Origin: Kineothrix alysoides
GTDB taxonomy: Bacteria > Bacillota > Clostridia > Lachnospirales > Lachnospiraceae
Length of the DNA stretch: 64,000 nucleotides
Direction: 5' to 3'
Assembly (NCBI RefSeq): GCF_000732725.1
Contig: NZ_JPNB01000002.1
Coordinates: 744,001 to 808,000, forward strand
In this document: positions 1-7,788 of the stretch, in pieces
Position numbering within the stretch: position 1 is the stretch's first letter
Layout of the letters: each line of letters starts with the position of its first letter
Translations under genes and position numbers: made by a program
The notes under the pieces: generated by a model
What the model was told of the DNA's origin: nothing
The model's database searches: none
Seen by the model: the letters and a program-made list of their open reading frames with translations, nothing else

Positions 1-281
1 CAGGGAACTATTTCTTCCACTCCACCTAGGCATGAAAAACCTTCTGCCGTGGCAATACTCCGATCTATATAGGCAATCATTTTTTGCATATAAGGCAGTC
101 TTTCAATATGTGGGATTTCGCTCAGACCCATAATCCGAAAGGCAGCAAACAGAGGATGCTCTACAAAATCCGCTGTCAGCTTCCCGACTAATTTCGATTG
201 ACTCAGCAGACTCAAGATTTCTTCAGTCTTCAAATATTCGTTTTTTTCAGAAGCAATCCTCAAAACTAATGCGGAATCCAT
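1..281 (-). CDS. Unrecognised protein, N-terminal part only (runs off the window start)
   Basis: An open frame of 93 codons runs from an ATG at 279-281 leftward off the window edge. A strong AGGAGG ribosome binding site lies seven or so bases before the ATG (complement at 287-293). The protein starts MDSALVLRIASEKNEY and looks soluble and mostly helical, without a signal peptide or membrane segment. I do not recognise the family and only the N-terminal third or half may be visible. It is the next gene downstream of the acetyltransferase gene on the same strand, with a 55-base gap, so the two may be co-transcribed. Confidence 0.6.
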   Translation of the reverse strand, partial: MDSALVLRIASEKNEYLKTEEILSLLSQSKLVGKLTADFVEHPLFAAFRIMGLSEIPHIERLPYMQKMIAYIDRSIATAEGFSCLGGVEEIVP

Positions 282-335
282 GTTACACCTCCTGGAAATT
301 CGTTACTGAACATAATCATTATTATCTTATCAATA

Positions 336-965
336 TTAAAACCTGTTTAAGTAATTCTGTAAACCATCGACCAGCCTTCCAATATGTATCCCATCTACAA
401 AGGAATGATGTACCTGAACAGAAAAAGGAAGAATCCATTTCTTATCCCTTTGAAAAAATTTCCCCCAATCAAACAGAGGTGTCGCATTATCTTTTTTCCC
501 AGAGTTTGTATGCGAAATATGAGTATATGATACCCATGGAAGGGGAGAAAACTGAAACACATTATTACCTAATGGTCCAGTAAAATATTCCTTTTGATTT
601 TCAGCTTTTTCTATGGCGGACATCATGTATTCTTCTAATGTATCCTGCATTTCTACATTAACGACCTTAAAAAGCTCGGTGTCTTTGTTCATATACGTAA
701 AAGCCGTATCAATCTTATCATATAGTACTATCTGACCATCTACAAAGCGATATCGGAACTCTTCGATTTCGTTTGCGCATTTAGAAACAGCAAAAATTAA
801 CGCTATTGTAAACGAATACTCTAGTTCTTTAATTTTCTCTAAGAAGTTGCTTATATCCAACTCAAAAGTGACACAGTATGAGGGCTCAACGCTGTTCCTA
901 AATATTTGACAATGCAATGCTCGTTTCCAGTTATTTTCATCAACTACTTCATAATTATCAGCCAT
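336..965 (-). CDS. Chloramphenicol acetyltransferase-like protein (type A CAT fold)
   Basis: The 209-residue product has the size of the trimeric type A chloramphenicol acetyltransferases, which move acetyl from acetyl-CoA to the drug's 3-hydroxyl. The signature HHSFVDG near residue 186 carries the catalytic histidine and the conserved Asp-Gly, followed by IHIGRLVDGL as in CAT C termini. The N-terminal half has the expected CVTFELDI and FRYRF segments. The start has a GAGGAG site close upstream. Several clostridial CAT homologues have this signature but are not proven resistance genes, so the substrate is inference. It stands alone, behind galM on the same strand with an unusual inverted-repeat spacer between them. 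Confidence 0.85.
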   Translation of the reverse strand: MADNYEVVDENNWKRALHCQIFRNSVEPSYCVTFELDISNFLEKIKELEYSFTIALIFAVSKCANEIEEFRYRFVDGQIVLYDKIDTAFTYMNKDTELFKVVNVEMQDTLEEYMMSAIEKAENQKEYFTGPLGNNVFQFSPLPWVSYTHISHTNSGKKDNATPLFDWGKFFQRDKKWILPFSVQVHHSFVDGIHIGRLVDGLQNYLNRF

Positions 966-1038
966 TGATCATCTCTCCTCAATAAATGATTTCAATATTA
1001 CTCATCAAGCAATTATTTAACTTCCAAAACGAAATAAA

Positions 1039-1128
1039 TCCTCCAATAAAGATTATTTACAATTCATCAGTAATCGTTTGGCTATGCGCTAAACATCTAT
1101 GATTTTCGTAAACATCCTTATTGGAGGA
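1039..1128. repeat. 90-bp segment bounded by inverted repeats
   Basis: The ends are exact complements over 11 bases (TCCTCCAATAA at 1039-1049 and its complement at 1118-1128). The similarity extends inward for about 21 bases with a few mismatches (GAT and TTTAC shared). It lies just after the galM stop codon and before the CAT start. As RNA it would fold into one long hairpin without a U-run; as DNA it resembles a tiny inverted-repeat element. No target-site duplication is visible. Confidence 0.55.
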
Positions 1129-1139
1129 CCAAGTTTGTA

Positions 1140-2186
1140 TTATACTTCGAATTTGTAAACAGTGGTGGTATCGTATTCCCTGTCCGGCCCGAAAACCGCT
1201 GACGGGAAGGAGGGTTCGTTTGCCGTATCGGGATAATATTGAGTCTCCAGACATAAGCCATATCTTCTATTGTAAGTAATGCCGCCCTTTCCGGTATCCT
1301 TTGTCATAAAGTTGCCTGCATAGAATTGAACGCCCGGCAGATCTGTATAGGTTTCCATAATTCTTCCGCTGGAAGGCTCTTCCACGGTGGCAATATGACG
1401 CATAGTACCTTCTTCTCCACCCAATACCCAGTTGTGGTCATAACCGCCCGTAAGCTTAAGCTGTTCAAAATCGTCGTCGATTCTGTCTCCGATACGTCTG
1501 GGACTTGTGAAGTCCATAGGGGTTCCTGCCACGGGTGCGATTTCACCAGTGGGAATTGCTCCCTCCACTACCGGTGTATAATTGCCCGCATTTATGGTAA
1601 GCACATGGTCATAGATTTCGCCTGCGCCATGTCCGGCCAGGTTAAAATATGTATGATTCGTCATATTTATAATCGTATTCTTATCGCTGGTCGCATGATA
1701 GTGAATCCGCAGCTCGTTATCATCGGTAAGCGTATAGGTTACCGTTATCTTCTTATTTCCTGGAAATCCCAACTCTCCGTCCTTGGTCTCCAAAGATAAA
1801 GCAATACTGGTTTCTGTAGCCTCTGTCACATCCCACACTTTTTTATGATATCCCAGACTCGCATGGCTGTGCAGGTTATTCGGCCCGTCATTCATATCCA
1901 GCTTATAGGTCACACCCTCTAGTACGAAGGACGCTCCCGCTATACGGTTGGCATTCGGTCCTATCGTCGCTCCGTGATTGGGAGCATTGACAAAATAGCC
2001 TTCAAGGTCTCCATAGCCAAGAACCACATCTGCAAACTTTCCGTCTTTATCCGGTACACAGAGACTCTGGAGTATAGCACCGTAATTGATTATCTGTGCC
2101 TGCATTCCATTTTTATTCTCCAGGGAATAAAGATTAATTACCGTTCCGTCGTTCGTCTCTCCAAATCGCGTTGTTCTTATACCCAT
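1140..2186 (-). CDS. galM: Aldose 1-epimerase (galactose mutarotase)
   Basis: Interconverts alpha and beta anomers of glucose or galactose in the cytoplasm. The 348-residue protein has the family marks: an NHTYFNL histidine motif near residue 155, YDHNWVL near 240, and the catalytic glutamate in LETQYYPD near 310. I chose the ATG at 2184-2186, giving MGIRTTRFG, because a GGAGGT site sits just upstream; a longer reading would overlap recR by 29 bases without its own site. It is the last gene of the dnaX-ybaB-recR run, an unusual partner, and probably shares transcription with it. The gap to recR is 37 bases. Confidence 0.93.
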   Translation of the reverse strand: MGIRTTRFGETNDGTVINLYSLENKNGMQAQIINYGAILQSLCVPDKDGKFADVVLGYGDLEGYFVNAPNHGATIGPNANRIAGASFVLEGVTYKLDMNDGPNNLHSHASLGYHKKVWDVTEATETSIALSLETKDGELGFPGNKKITVTYTLTDDNELRIHYHATSDKNTIINMTNHTYFNLAGHGAGEIYDHVLTINAGNYTPVVEGAIPTGEIAPVAGTPMDFTSPRRIGDRIDDDFEQLKLTGGYDHNWVLGGEEGTMRHIATVEEPSSGRIMETYTDLPGVQFYAGNFMTKDTGKGGITYNRRYGLCLETQYYPDTANEPSFPSAVFGPDREYDTTTVYKFEV

Positions 2187-2223
2187 CCTAATTACCTCCA
2201 TCTCTTCTTTCGCTCTTATATTG

Positions 2224-2820
2224 TTATAGCTCGGTCCTTCCTTCCAAAGCACGAAGCAGCGTTACCTCATCGATGTACTCCAAGTCTCCGCCTACCGGCA
2301 CCCCGCTGGCGATTCTGGTCACTCTTATTCCGACGGGCTTGATAAGCTTGCTAATATACATAGCCGTAGTCTCACCCTCCAAACTGGAGTTGGTAGCTAT
2401 GATTACTTCCTCTACCTCGCCTTCCAGCCTCGCCATAAGCTCCTTCAGCTTAATATCGCTTGGTCCGATGCCGAGCATGGGGGAAATAGCGCCGTGAAGC
2501 ACATGATATACTCCCTCGTATTTGCCTGTTTTCTCGTAAGCCGCCAGATCTCTGGTATTCTCTACGACCATAATGATGCCGTGGTTTCTTTTTCCATTTG
2601 CACACACAGGACATAATTCCTGGTCAGTCAGCGTAAAACAGTTCTGACAGTAGCGGACGTTCTCCTTTGCCTCCAATATGGTGTTCGCCAGCCGCTGAAC
2701 TCTCTCCTTGGGCATATTGATCAAATGAAAAGCCAGCCTCCCCGCCGATTTCGCACCGATTCCCGGAAGTCCCGATAATTCATCGATTAATTTATTAATA
2801 GGTCCGCTGTATAGGTCCAT
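2224..2820 (-). CDS. recR: Recombination mediator protein RecR
   Basis: RecR works with RecF and RecO to load RecA at gaps in single-stranded DNA. The 198-residue length is standard. Visible parts in order are the helix-hairpin-helix region with GLPGIGAKSAGRLAFH near residues 18-33, the four-cysteine zinc finger (CQNC and CPVC, about 57-72), and the Toprim domain from about residue 80 including VVENTRDL and ATNSSLEGETTA. The stop of ybaB and the ATG of recR overlap at 2820. The order dnaX-ybaB-recR is conserved widely in bacteria, which supports the call. Confidence 0.97.
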   Translation of the reverse strand: MDLYSGPINKLIDELSGLPGIGAKSAGRLAFHLINMPKERVQRLANTILEAKENVRYCQNCFTLTDQELCPVCANGKRNHGIIMVVENTRDLAAYEKTGKYEGVYHVLHGAISPMLGIGPSDIKLKELMARLEGEVEEVIIATNSSLEGETTAMYISKLIKPVGIRVTRIASGVPVGGDLEYIDEVTLLRALEGRTEL

Positions 2821-3170
2821 TAGAACGGCAAGCCTCCTCCAAGACCTAAACCGCCGGTCATCTTATTCATTACTTCCGCATTCGCCTCTTCTGCCTGACG
2901 AAGCGCTTCGTTCGTTGCCGCAACAATCAAATCTTCCAACATCTCGATATCTTCAGGATCTACTACCTCCGCAGAAAGCTTCACCTTTGTGATTTCTTTT
3001 TTGCCCGTTACCGTAACTTCAACGGCCCCGCCGCCTGCTGCCGCGATGAACTCCTTCGTCTCCATTTCCTTCTGGTTTTCTTCCATCTGTCTTTGCATGC
3101 GCTGTGCCTGCTTCATCAGATTATTCATATTGCCCGGCATACCTCCGGAAAATCCTCCACGCTTTGCCAT
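2820..3170 (-). CDS. YbaB/EbfC-family nucleoid-associated protein
   Basis: A small DNA-binding protein of 116 residues that forms dimers and coats DNA; its cellular role is only partly known. The N terminus is glycine and methionine rich (GGFSGGMPGNMNNLMKQ) followed by a long amphipathic helix rich in Gln, Met and Glu. The core VEVTVTGKKEITKVKLS and DPEDIEMLEDLIVAA is typical of the family. It lies between dnaX and recR, the standard location, 33 bases after dnaX and touching recR by one base. Confidence 0.95.
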   Translation of the reverse strand: MAKRGGFSGGMPGNMNNLMKQAQRMQRQMEENQKEMETKEFIAAAGGGAVEVTVTGKKEITKVKLSAEVVDPEDIEMLEDLIVAATNEALRQAEEANAEVMNKMTGGLGLGGGLPF

Positions 3171-3203
3171 TTGCTTTCAATCCTCCTATTTTCAAATTAT
3201 TCT

Positions 3204-4775
3204 TTATTCATTTTCTATTTCTATATCCATGTGAATGACCTGGCTCAGGTCGATATACGAATCTTCAAATTCTTTATCGCTTCCTATGCCTTGTACGTTC
3301 ACTTCGATTTCTTTTTGTACCGCATCAGAAATGATGCGCTGCAACTGCTCCTTATTGTCCGGATTCTTCATCAGGTAGTCGGAGGCCAACCCGTCCGCCA
3401 CCACTATTATCAGCTTGTTATCCCCTCCCAGACTCAGTCTGGCATCTTTGAGATAGGTCTTCATCGGCTGGTCCGTATTCATTACTATAGAGGGCCACCG
3501 TTCCACCACTGCTTTTACATCCTCCGGAACTGCCTTGGGCAGCTCTGCTTTTGCCCGTTTTATCTGCTCCGTCCGCCCTCTGTCCGGAACACCGGCACTT
3601 TGGGGCATTACTACGGTCACACCTTTTTCTACTTTATCCTCCAGCTCTCTCACCCGGCCGAGCAAGGACTGTTCATCCGTCTCCATGCTTGGCTTGCACA
3701 ACTTGATAAGAGATATCTCTACCAATATCCTTTTCTGGGTCGCATAACGAAGCTTCCCTGAAAGCTCGGAAAAAATGCGGATATATCTTATAATTGTATC
3801 CATATCCGTCTTCTGTGCTTCTTCCTTCAGCCTTTCCAAATTTTCGCTGGACACATCTATAACGTCCTCAATGTCATCAGAAGTAAGCACCAAAAGAAGG
3901 TTTCTCAAATACCATGTAAAATCAGTCACGAACTGGGACAATTCCCTTCCTTGAATGACTATCTCTTCTAACAGCTCTATACAGCCGGATACGTTTCTAT
4001 CCAGAACCTGTGCGAACAATCTGCTGAAAAATACAGTATCCACTGCACCAAGCACATCCAGCACCTTGTCATAGGTAAGCTCTTCGCCAAAATGAAAGGC
4101 AACACACTGGTCTAACAGACTTAAAGCGTCTCGCATGGAGCCATCCGCCGTCTTGGCGACGTAGCGAAGAGCCCTATCCTCTACTTGTACACCTTCTGCC
4201 TGCATCAGTTCCATCAGCCTGTCGGAAATTGTATCTATGGTAATTCTGCGAAAATCATATCTCTGGCATCTGGACAATATCGTTATCGGTATCTTATGGA
4301 CTTCCGTGGTCGCCAGTATAAAAATGACGTAAGAGGGAGGTTCCTCCAGGGTCTTCAGCAAGGCATTGAAGGCTCCTATGGATAGCATATGAACCTCGTC
4401 GATAATATAAACCTTATATTTTCCTTCCGCGGGAGAGTAGGATACCTCATCTACGATTTCGCGGATGTTATCCACACCGTTATTAGAGGCAGCATCTATC
4501 TCGATAACGTTCATGCTGGCTCCCGATGCAATTGCCCTGCATAGGGCACATTCCCCGCAGGGGCTTGCATCCTTCGGGCTTTGGCAGTTTACCGCCCTGG
4601 CGAAAATCTTTGCCACCGAGGTTTTACCAGTTCCCCTCGTTCCACAGAAAAGATATGCATGACCGATGCGTTCTGCTTTTATTTGATTTTTCAGCGTGGT
4701 TACTATATGGTCCTGCCCCTTGACATCTTTAAAGCCCTTAGGCCGGAACTTGCGATATAACGCGGTATAAGACAT
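3204..4775 (-). CDS. dnaX: DNA polymerase III subunit gamma/tau
   Basis: The clamp-loader ATPase subunit. Visible features are the start MSYTALYRKFRP, Walker A GTRGTGKTS near residue 45, a zinc-binding cluster with CGECALC near 75, Walker B with IIDEVHML near 120, and the LATTEVHKIP/SRCQRYDF sensor region. At 523 residues it is shorter than E. coli tau, with a modest C-terminal part as in many Firmicutes. Its ATG follows the pfkA stop by three bases and uses a GGAG site that overlaps the end of pfkA, so translational coupling with pfkA is likely. Confidence 0.97.
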   Translation of the reverse strand: MSYTALYRKFRPKGFKDVKGQDHIVTTLKNQIKAERIGHAYLFCGTRGTGKTSVAKIFARAVNCQSPKDASPCGECALCRAIASGASMNVIEIDAASNNGVDNIREIVDEVSYSPAEGKYKVYIIDEVHMLSIGAFNALLKTLEEPPSYVIFILATTEVHKIPITILSRCQRYDFRRITIDTISDRLMELMQAEGVQVEDRALRYVAKTADGSMRDALSLLDQCVAFHFGEELTYDKVLDVLGAVDTVFFSRLFAQVLDRNVSGCIELLEEIVIQGRELSQFVTDFTWYLRNLLLVLTSDDIEDVIDVSSENLERLKEEAQKTDMDTIIRYIRIFSELSGKLRYATQKRILVEISLIKLCKPSMETDEQSLLGRVRELEDKVEKGVTVVMPQSAGVPDRGRTEQIKRAKAELPKAVPEDVKAVVERWPSIVMNTDQPMKTYLKDARLSLGGDNKLIIVVADGLASDYLMKNPDNKEQLQRIISDAVQKEIEVNVQGIGSDKEFEDSYIDLSQVIHMDIEIENE

Positions 4776-4778
4776 AGT

Positions 4779-5852
4779 TTAATCTCCAAAGCTTATTCCC
4801 AACATTTTGGCTTCCTTGACGACGCCGGATTCAGGAGAAACCATCTTCAGCTTTCCCGCCACCTCTTCCAAAGGAACCTTTACTATTTCACGATTCTTGT
4901 AGCCTACCATACAGCCGTACTCTCCGTCCAAAACCATCTTGCCGGCTTCTGAGCCGAGGCGGCTTGCAAATACTCTGTCATATGGGCAGGGGCTTCCGCC
5001 GCGCTGCGTATGTCCGGGAACGGTAACGCGCACATCTTGGCCGGTTTTATCCTTGATTTGCTGCGCAATCTCGTAGGAAACAGAAGGGAATTTGTAATTT
5101 TTTAATTTTTCTTTATATTCTTTCTTCGACAGCTTGGAGTCTTCCTTGGAAATGGCGCCCTCCGCAACTGCTAAAATCGTAAATTTACGTCCGTTTTTAC
5201 TTCTTTCTTCAATTTTATGAATTACCTTATCGATATCGTAAGGAATCTCGGGGATGAGGATAATATCAGCACCTCCGGCAATTCCGGCGTTCAACGTCAA
5301 AAATCCAACTTTATGTCCCATTACCTCCACGATAAATACCCGTCCATGGGAAGCTGCTGTTGTATGGATGCAATCGATGGCTTCTGTTGCGATATTAACA
5401 GCACTCTGAAAGCCGAAGGTCATGTCCGTCCCCCACAGATCGTTGTCGATGGTCTTGGGGAGGGTCACGACATTAAGCCCTTCCTCGCGCAGAAGATTGG
5501 CCGTCTTATGGGTTCCGTTTCCACCCAAAATTACGAGACAGTCCAGACGCAGCTTGTGATAGTTCTGTTTCATCGCATCCACTTTATCGATTCCGTTCTC
5601 ATCCGGTTCTCTTATCTGCTTAAAAGGAGTTCTGGAACTTCCAAGTATTGTTCCGCCCTTAGTGAGTATTCCCGAAAAATCGGTACTGGCCAGCATACGG
5701 AAATTGCCGTAAATCAGCCCCTTATAGCCTTCTAAAAATCCGTAAATCTCTACTTGTTCTCCACTATTAAAAAGACATTTCCCCACTCCGCGCATTGCCG
5801 CGTTAAGAGCCTGACAATCTCCGCCGCTTGTTAGCATTCCAATTCTTTTCAT
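4779..5852 (-). CDS. pfkA: 6-phosphofructokinase
   Basis: Phosphorylates fructose-6-phosphate in glycolysis. I start it at the ATG at 5850-5852 (MKRIGMLTSGGDCQALNAA) because of a GGAGGAAG site directly upstream; this gives 357 residues. Motifs are TSGGDC near residue 9, LGGNGTHKTANLL near 105, and PKTIDNDLWGTD near 130. The Gly after GGN is the type linked to ATP use, while the Lys in PKTIDND is the type linked to pyrophosphate-dependent or intermediate enzymes (E. coli has Gly there). So the phosphoryl donor is probably ATP but not certain. It heads the run into dnaX, an uncommon arrangement. Confidence 0.92.
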   Translation of the reverse strand: MKRIGMLTSGGDCQALNAAMRGVGKCLFNSGEQVEIYGFLEGYKGLIYGNFRMLASTDFSGILTKGGTILGSSRTPFKQIREPDENGIDKVDAMKQNYHKLRLDCLVILGGNGTHKTANLLREEGLNVVTLPKTIDNDLWGTDMTFGFQSAVNIATEAIDCIHTTAASHGRVFIVEVMGHKVGFLTLNAGIAGGADIILIPEIPYDIDKVIHKIEERSKNGRKFTILAVAEGAISKEDSKLSKKEYKEKLKNYKFPSVSYEIAQQIKDKTGQDVRVTVPGHTQRGGSPCPYDRVFASRLGSEAGKMVLDGEYGCMVGYKNREIVKVPLEEVAGKLKMVSPESGVVKEAKMLGISFGD

Positions 5853-6013
5853 CGGTCTTCCTCCATTAAAAATGTCTTGATTTTTCCGGGCCATTAAACA
5901 GTTCCGTATATTACGCATTTTATAGTAAACTTTCTATTTTGTCAAAAAATTTACTAAGCATCTTGCTAAAATAGAAAATATAATATAGAATAAAATCTGT
6001 TGAATTACAAACT

Positions 6014-6101
6014 GGAGATGTACCCAAGTGGCTGAAGGGTCCGGATTCGAAATCCGGTAGGTCGGTTCGCCGGCGCAAGGGTTCAAATCCCTTCATCTCC
6101 G
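6014..6101 (+). tRNA. tRNA-Ser (anticodon CGA)
   Basis: An 88-base class II tRNA. The acceptor arms GGAGATG and CATCTCC pair perfectly over seven bases with discriminator G at 6101. The anticodon stem CCGGA/TCCGG closes a seven-base loop with CGA in the middle, which reads UCG serine codons. A long variable arm (TAGGTCGGTTCGCCGGC) and a TTCAAATC T-loop are present. CCA is not encoded. A TATAAT element lies about 30 bases upstream. Accessory genes begin right after this tRNA, but I found no repeated 3' end later in the window that would mark an attachment site. Confidence 0.95.
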
Positions 6102-6115
6102 TCATAATTTTAGTC

Positions 6116-6150
6116 AAAAAAAATGCCATGCGGTCAAAGCTGCATGGCAT
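6116..6150 (-). terminator. Rho-independent terminator of the YeiL-like pseudogene
   Basis: Perfect 9-bp stem (ATGCCATGC and complement at 6123-6131 and 6142-6150) with a 10-base loop. Read on the minus strand it is followed by eight T residues, so it ends transcription coming from the regulator locus. It has no T-run in the plus direction, so it does not obviously terminate the tRNA. Confidence 0.85.
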
Positions 6151-6327
6151 AAGGCTTTCTTAGGGGGAATACCTCGCCTGCCAATATCTTTGCCGCCCAC
6201 GGATTTAAGACACAGAAAACCCTCCTGGGGATCTATACTGATTCGCGCGGAAAGGAGCTTTCCTCCATCCAGCAGACAATTGACGAGCAGACGATTTGCC
6301 ACAAAATCAGCAAGTTCGAATGATAGA

Positions 6328-7022
6328 TTATTGTCCGTTACCGTGACTGGATACATACTTTTCGAGTTGGATATAGTCTGTAATCTTATAATTTTTTCCT
6401 TCTTGAGTATTCCTTGATCGCAAAATTTTTTAATTATATATAAAACATGTCTATAGCTAACATTTAAATACTCAGATGCATCTGTATGAGAAATTGAGTA
6501 AATTCCGTTTTCTTCATATTGTATTATAAATTGAGCCAGTTTCTCAACCAAAGAATAATTCATGTATTCACTCATTCTGTAGCTTCTGGCTATCAATTTG
6601 TTTGCCAGATATTGAGCAAAATAGAATGATGTTTCGGCCGATGAATTACAATGCTTTTGCAGCATATCCAAATCAAACTCCAGACAATGAACTTCTTCTA
6701 AAACTTGATTTTCTTTTATGGTATCTTCATGAGTAAAAATCGAAATCTCTCCCAGCCAATCACCGCTGTTAAAAAAGTCCAATACAGACCTCTTTCCGTT
6801 ATGGTGATCAATATATACCTTGTCCGCAAGCGGACAAAGTATGTTTATGCACACTCGCTCTGCTCGGCGCAGTATAATATTGTTAAAATATTATACCTTA
6901 ACGATACCGCTAATAATGTAATAACATTGATTAACCGGCAGGTGCGTATGATAAATATGTGTACCTTTAGGGAAAACTTTGGGTTGCCCTAAAGTATATA
7001 GTTGAGGAAGTAATTCAATCAT
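6328..7022 (-). pseudogene. YeiL-like Crp/Fnr-family regulator, broken by an insertion and a frameshift
   Basis: The parent protein would start MIELLPQLYTLGQPKVFPKG at the ATG at 7020-7022, behind an AAGGGGG site. After 43 codons (ending CYYIISGIVKV) an in-frame TAA appears, carried by a 78-bp insertion. Removing it restores IVKVYIDHHNGKR, a normal cNMP-binding-domain transition, and then FNSGDWLGEIS. The DNA-binding helix-turn-helix YLNVSYRHVLYIIKKF matches E. coli YeiL closely (family knowledge). A second lesion lies at an A-run at 6392-6397: adding one A gives KKEKNYKITDYIQLEKYV and a stop at 6328, whereas the actual frame runs on into the terminator at 6114. A truncated product from the GTG at 6854 is possible but would lack the first half of the sensor domain. 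Confidence 0.8.
6822..6899. mobile_element. 78-bp insertion with 8-bp direct repeats and two hairpins
   Basis: The 8-mer TATACCTT occurs at 6814-6821 and again at 6892-6899; the 78-bp unit between them (counting one copy) interrupts the YeiL-like gene in frame. The insert carries two perfect inverted repeats: TTGTCCGC with its complement around 6820-6837, and a 10-bp one (GTATAATATT) near 6872-6897 that reaches into the right repeat. This is the form of a small non-autonomous element or hairpin repeat. No transposase is encoded. Confidence 0.65.
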
Positions 7023-7099
7023 AATATGCCCCCTTCTTTGTGAAATTTATCATATTCTTTTAATTTGCTTTCTTGTATTATATATTTGGAGGTGAAAAA

Positions 7100-7549
7100 A
7101 TGTCTATAAAAATAAAAAAGATATCAGTGTCTCTTATCATGTTTATATTGTTTGGATTTGGTATTTCATTACAGATTAAGTCGAATATTGGCCAAAGCAT
7201 GCTCAATGCTTTAGCTCTTACGCTAACAGATGTATCAGCTGCAAAAATAGGCACATTTGTGATCGGTCTATTTCTTTCGTCAACCACATTAGGGATACTA
7301 CTTGCAATTGGTATTATAAATTTTCCGTTGGAAGGCTTTTGTATCACATTAAGTAATCTATTTCACACGAAGCTTACTACAGTTCGATTTTCACTTGATG
7401 CATTTTTTTTTGGCATCATATTAATTTTGGTTGTATTCACACATGTTCCGTTTTATATTCGCGAGGGAACTATTATTAGTTTTATTTTGTTGTCCTATTT
7501 ATTAGGTCAGTCATATAAATATGCCCAAAAGCTTAGTATTTCACAGTAA
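7100..7549 (+). CDS. YczE/YyaS-like integral membrane protein, short
   Basis: A 149-residue protein with four or five hydrophobic segments. The opening FGFGISLQIKSNIGQSMLNAL and the later FYIREGTIISFILLSYLLG match the YczE/YyaS family pattern known from Firmicutes, usually about 200 residues; the middle of the family seems shortened here. I start at the ATG at 7100, which has a perfect GGAGGT site at 7088-7093, rather than 27 bases earlier. Function is unknown; family members are often next to regulators. It diverges from the broken YeiL-like gene, and the two may once have formed a regulator-target pair. Confidence 0.65.
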   Translation: MSIKIKKISVSLIMFILFGFGISLQIKSNIGQSMLNALALTLTDVSAAKIGTFVIGLFLSSTTLGILLAIGIINFPLEGFCITLSNLFHTKLTTVRFSLDAFFFGIILILVVFTHVPFYIREGTIISFILLSYLLGQSYKYAQKLSISQ

Positions 7550-7788
7550 ACAACTATATTGTATATCGCTCCCTATCTGCATCTGTTTGAAAAGTCAGAC
7601 GGAATATGGCTGAAAGAGCAACAATAAATTGAGGGCATTTGTTTTTATCCTGATGTGCAGCATGAAGGGGGTCGAAATATATGTAAAATATGAAAGGTGT
7701 TCTGGAAAATCAAAATTGGGAAAAGCTGATTATTTATTGCGCGTATATATAAGCAGTAATTTTGTTTGAATTTGAAATGGAGGTTTTG
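7550..7788. other. Intergenic, no gene recognised
   Basis: AT-rich spacer of 239 bases between the membrane protein and the methyltransferase. I see no hairpin terminator with a T-run, no tRNA and no credible open frame. The last 30 bases hold the GGAGG site for the methyltransferase start. Confidence 0.5.

Noticed and set aside
6014-6101. tRNA-Ser as the integration site of a genomic island
   Set aside because: Accessory genes start beside it, but I found no integrase and no second copy of the tRNA 3' end in the window.
6114-6854. Intact 246-residue Crp-family regulator starting at GTG 6854
   Set aside because: The N-terminal half of the sensor domain lies upstream behind an insertion, and the C-terminal frame runs into the terminator, so it is better read as a pseudogene.
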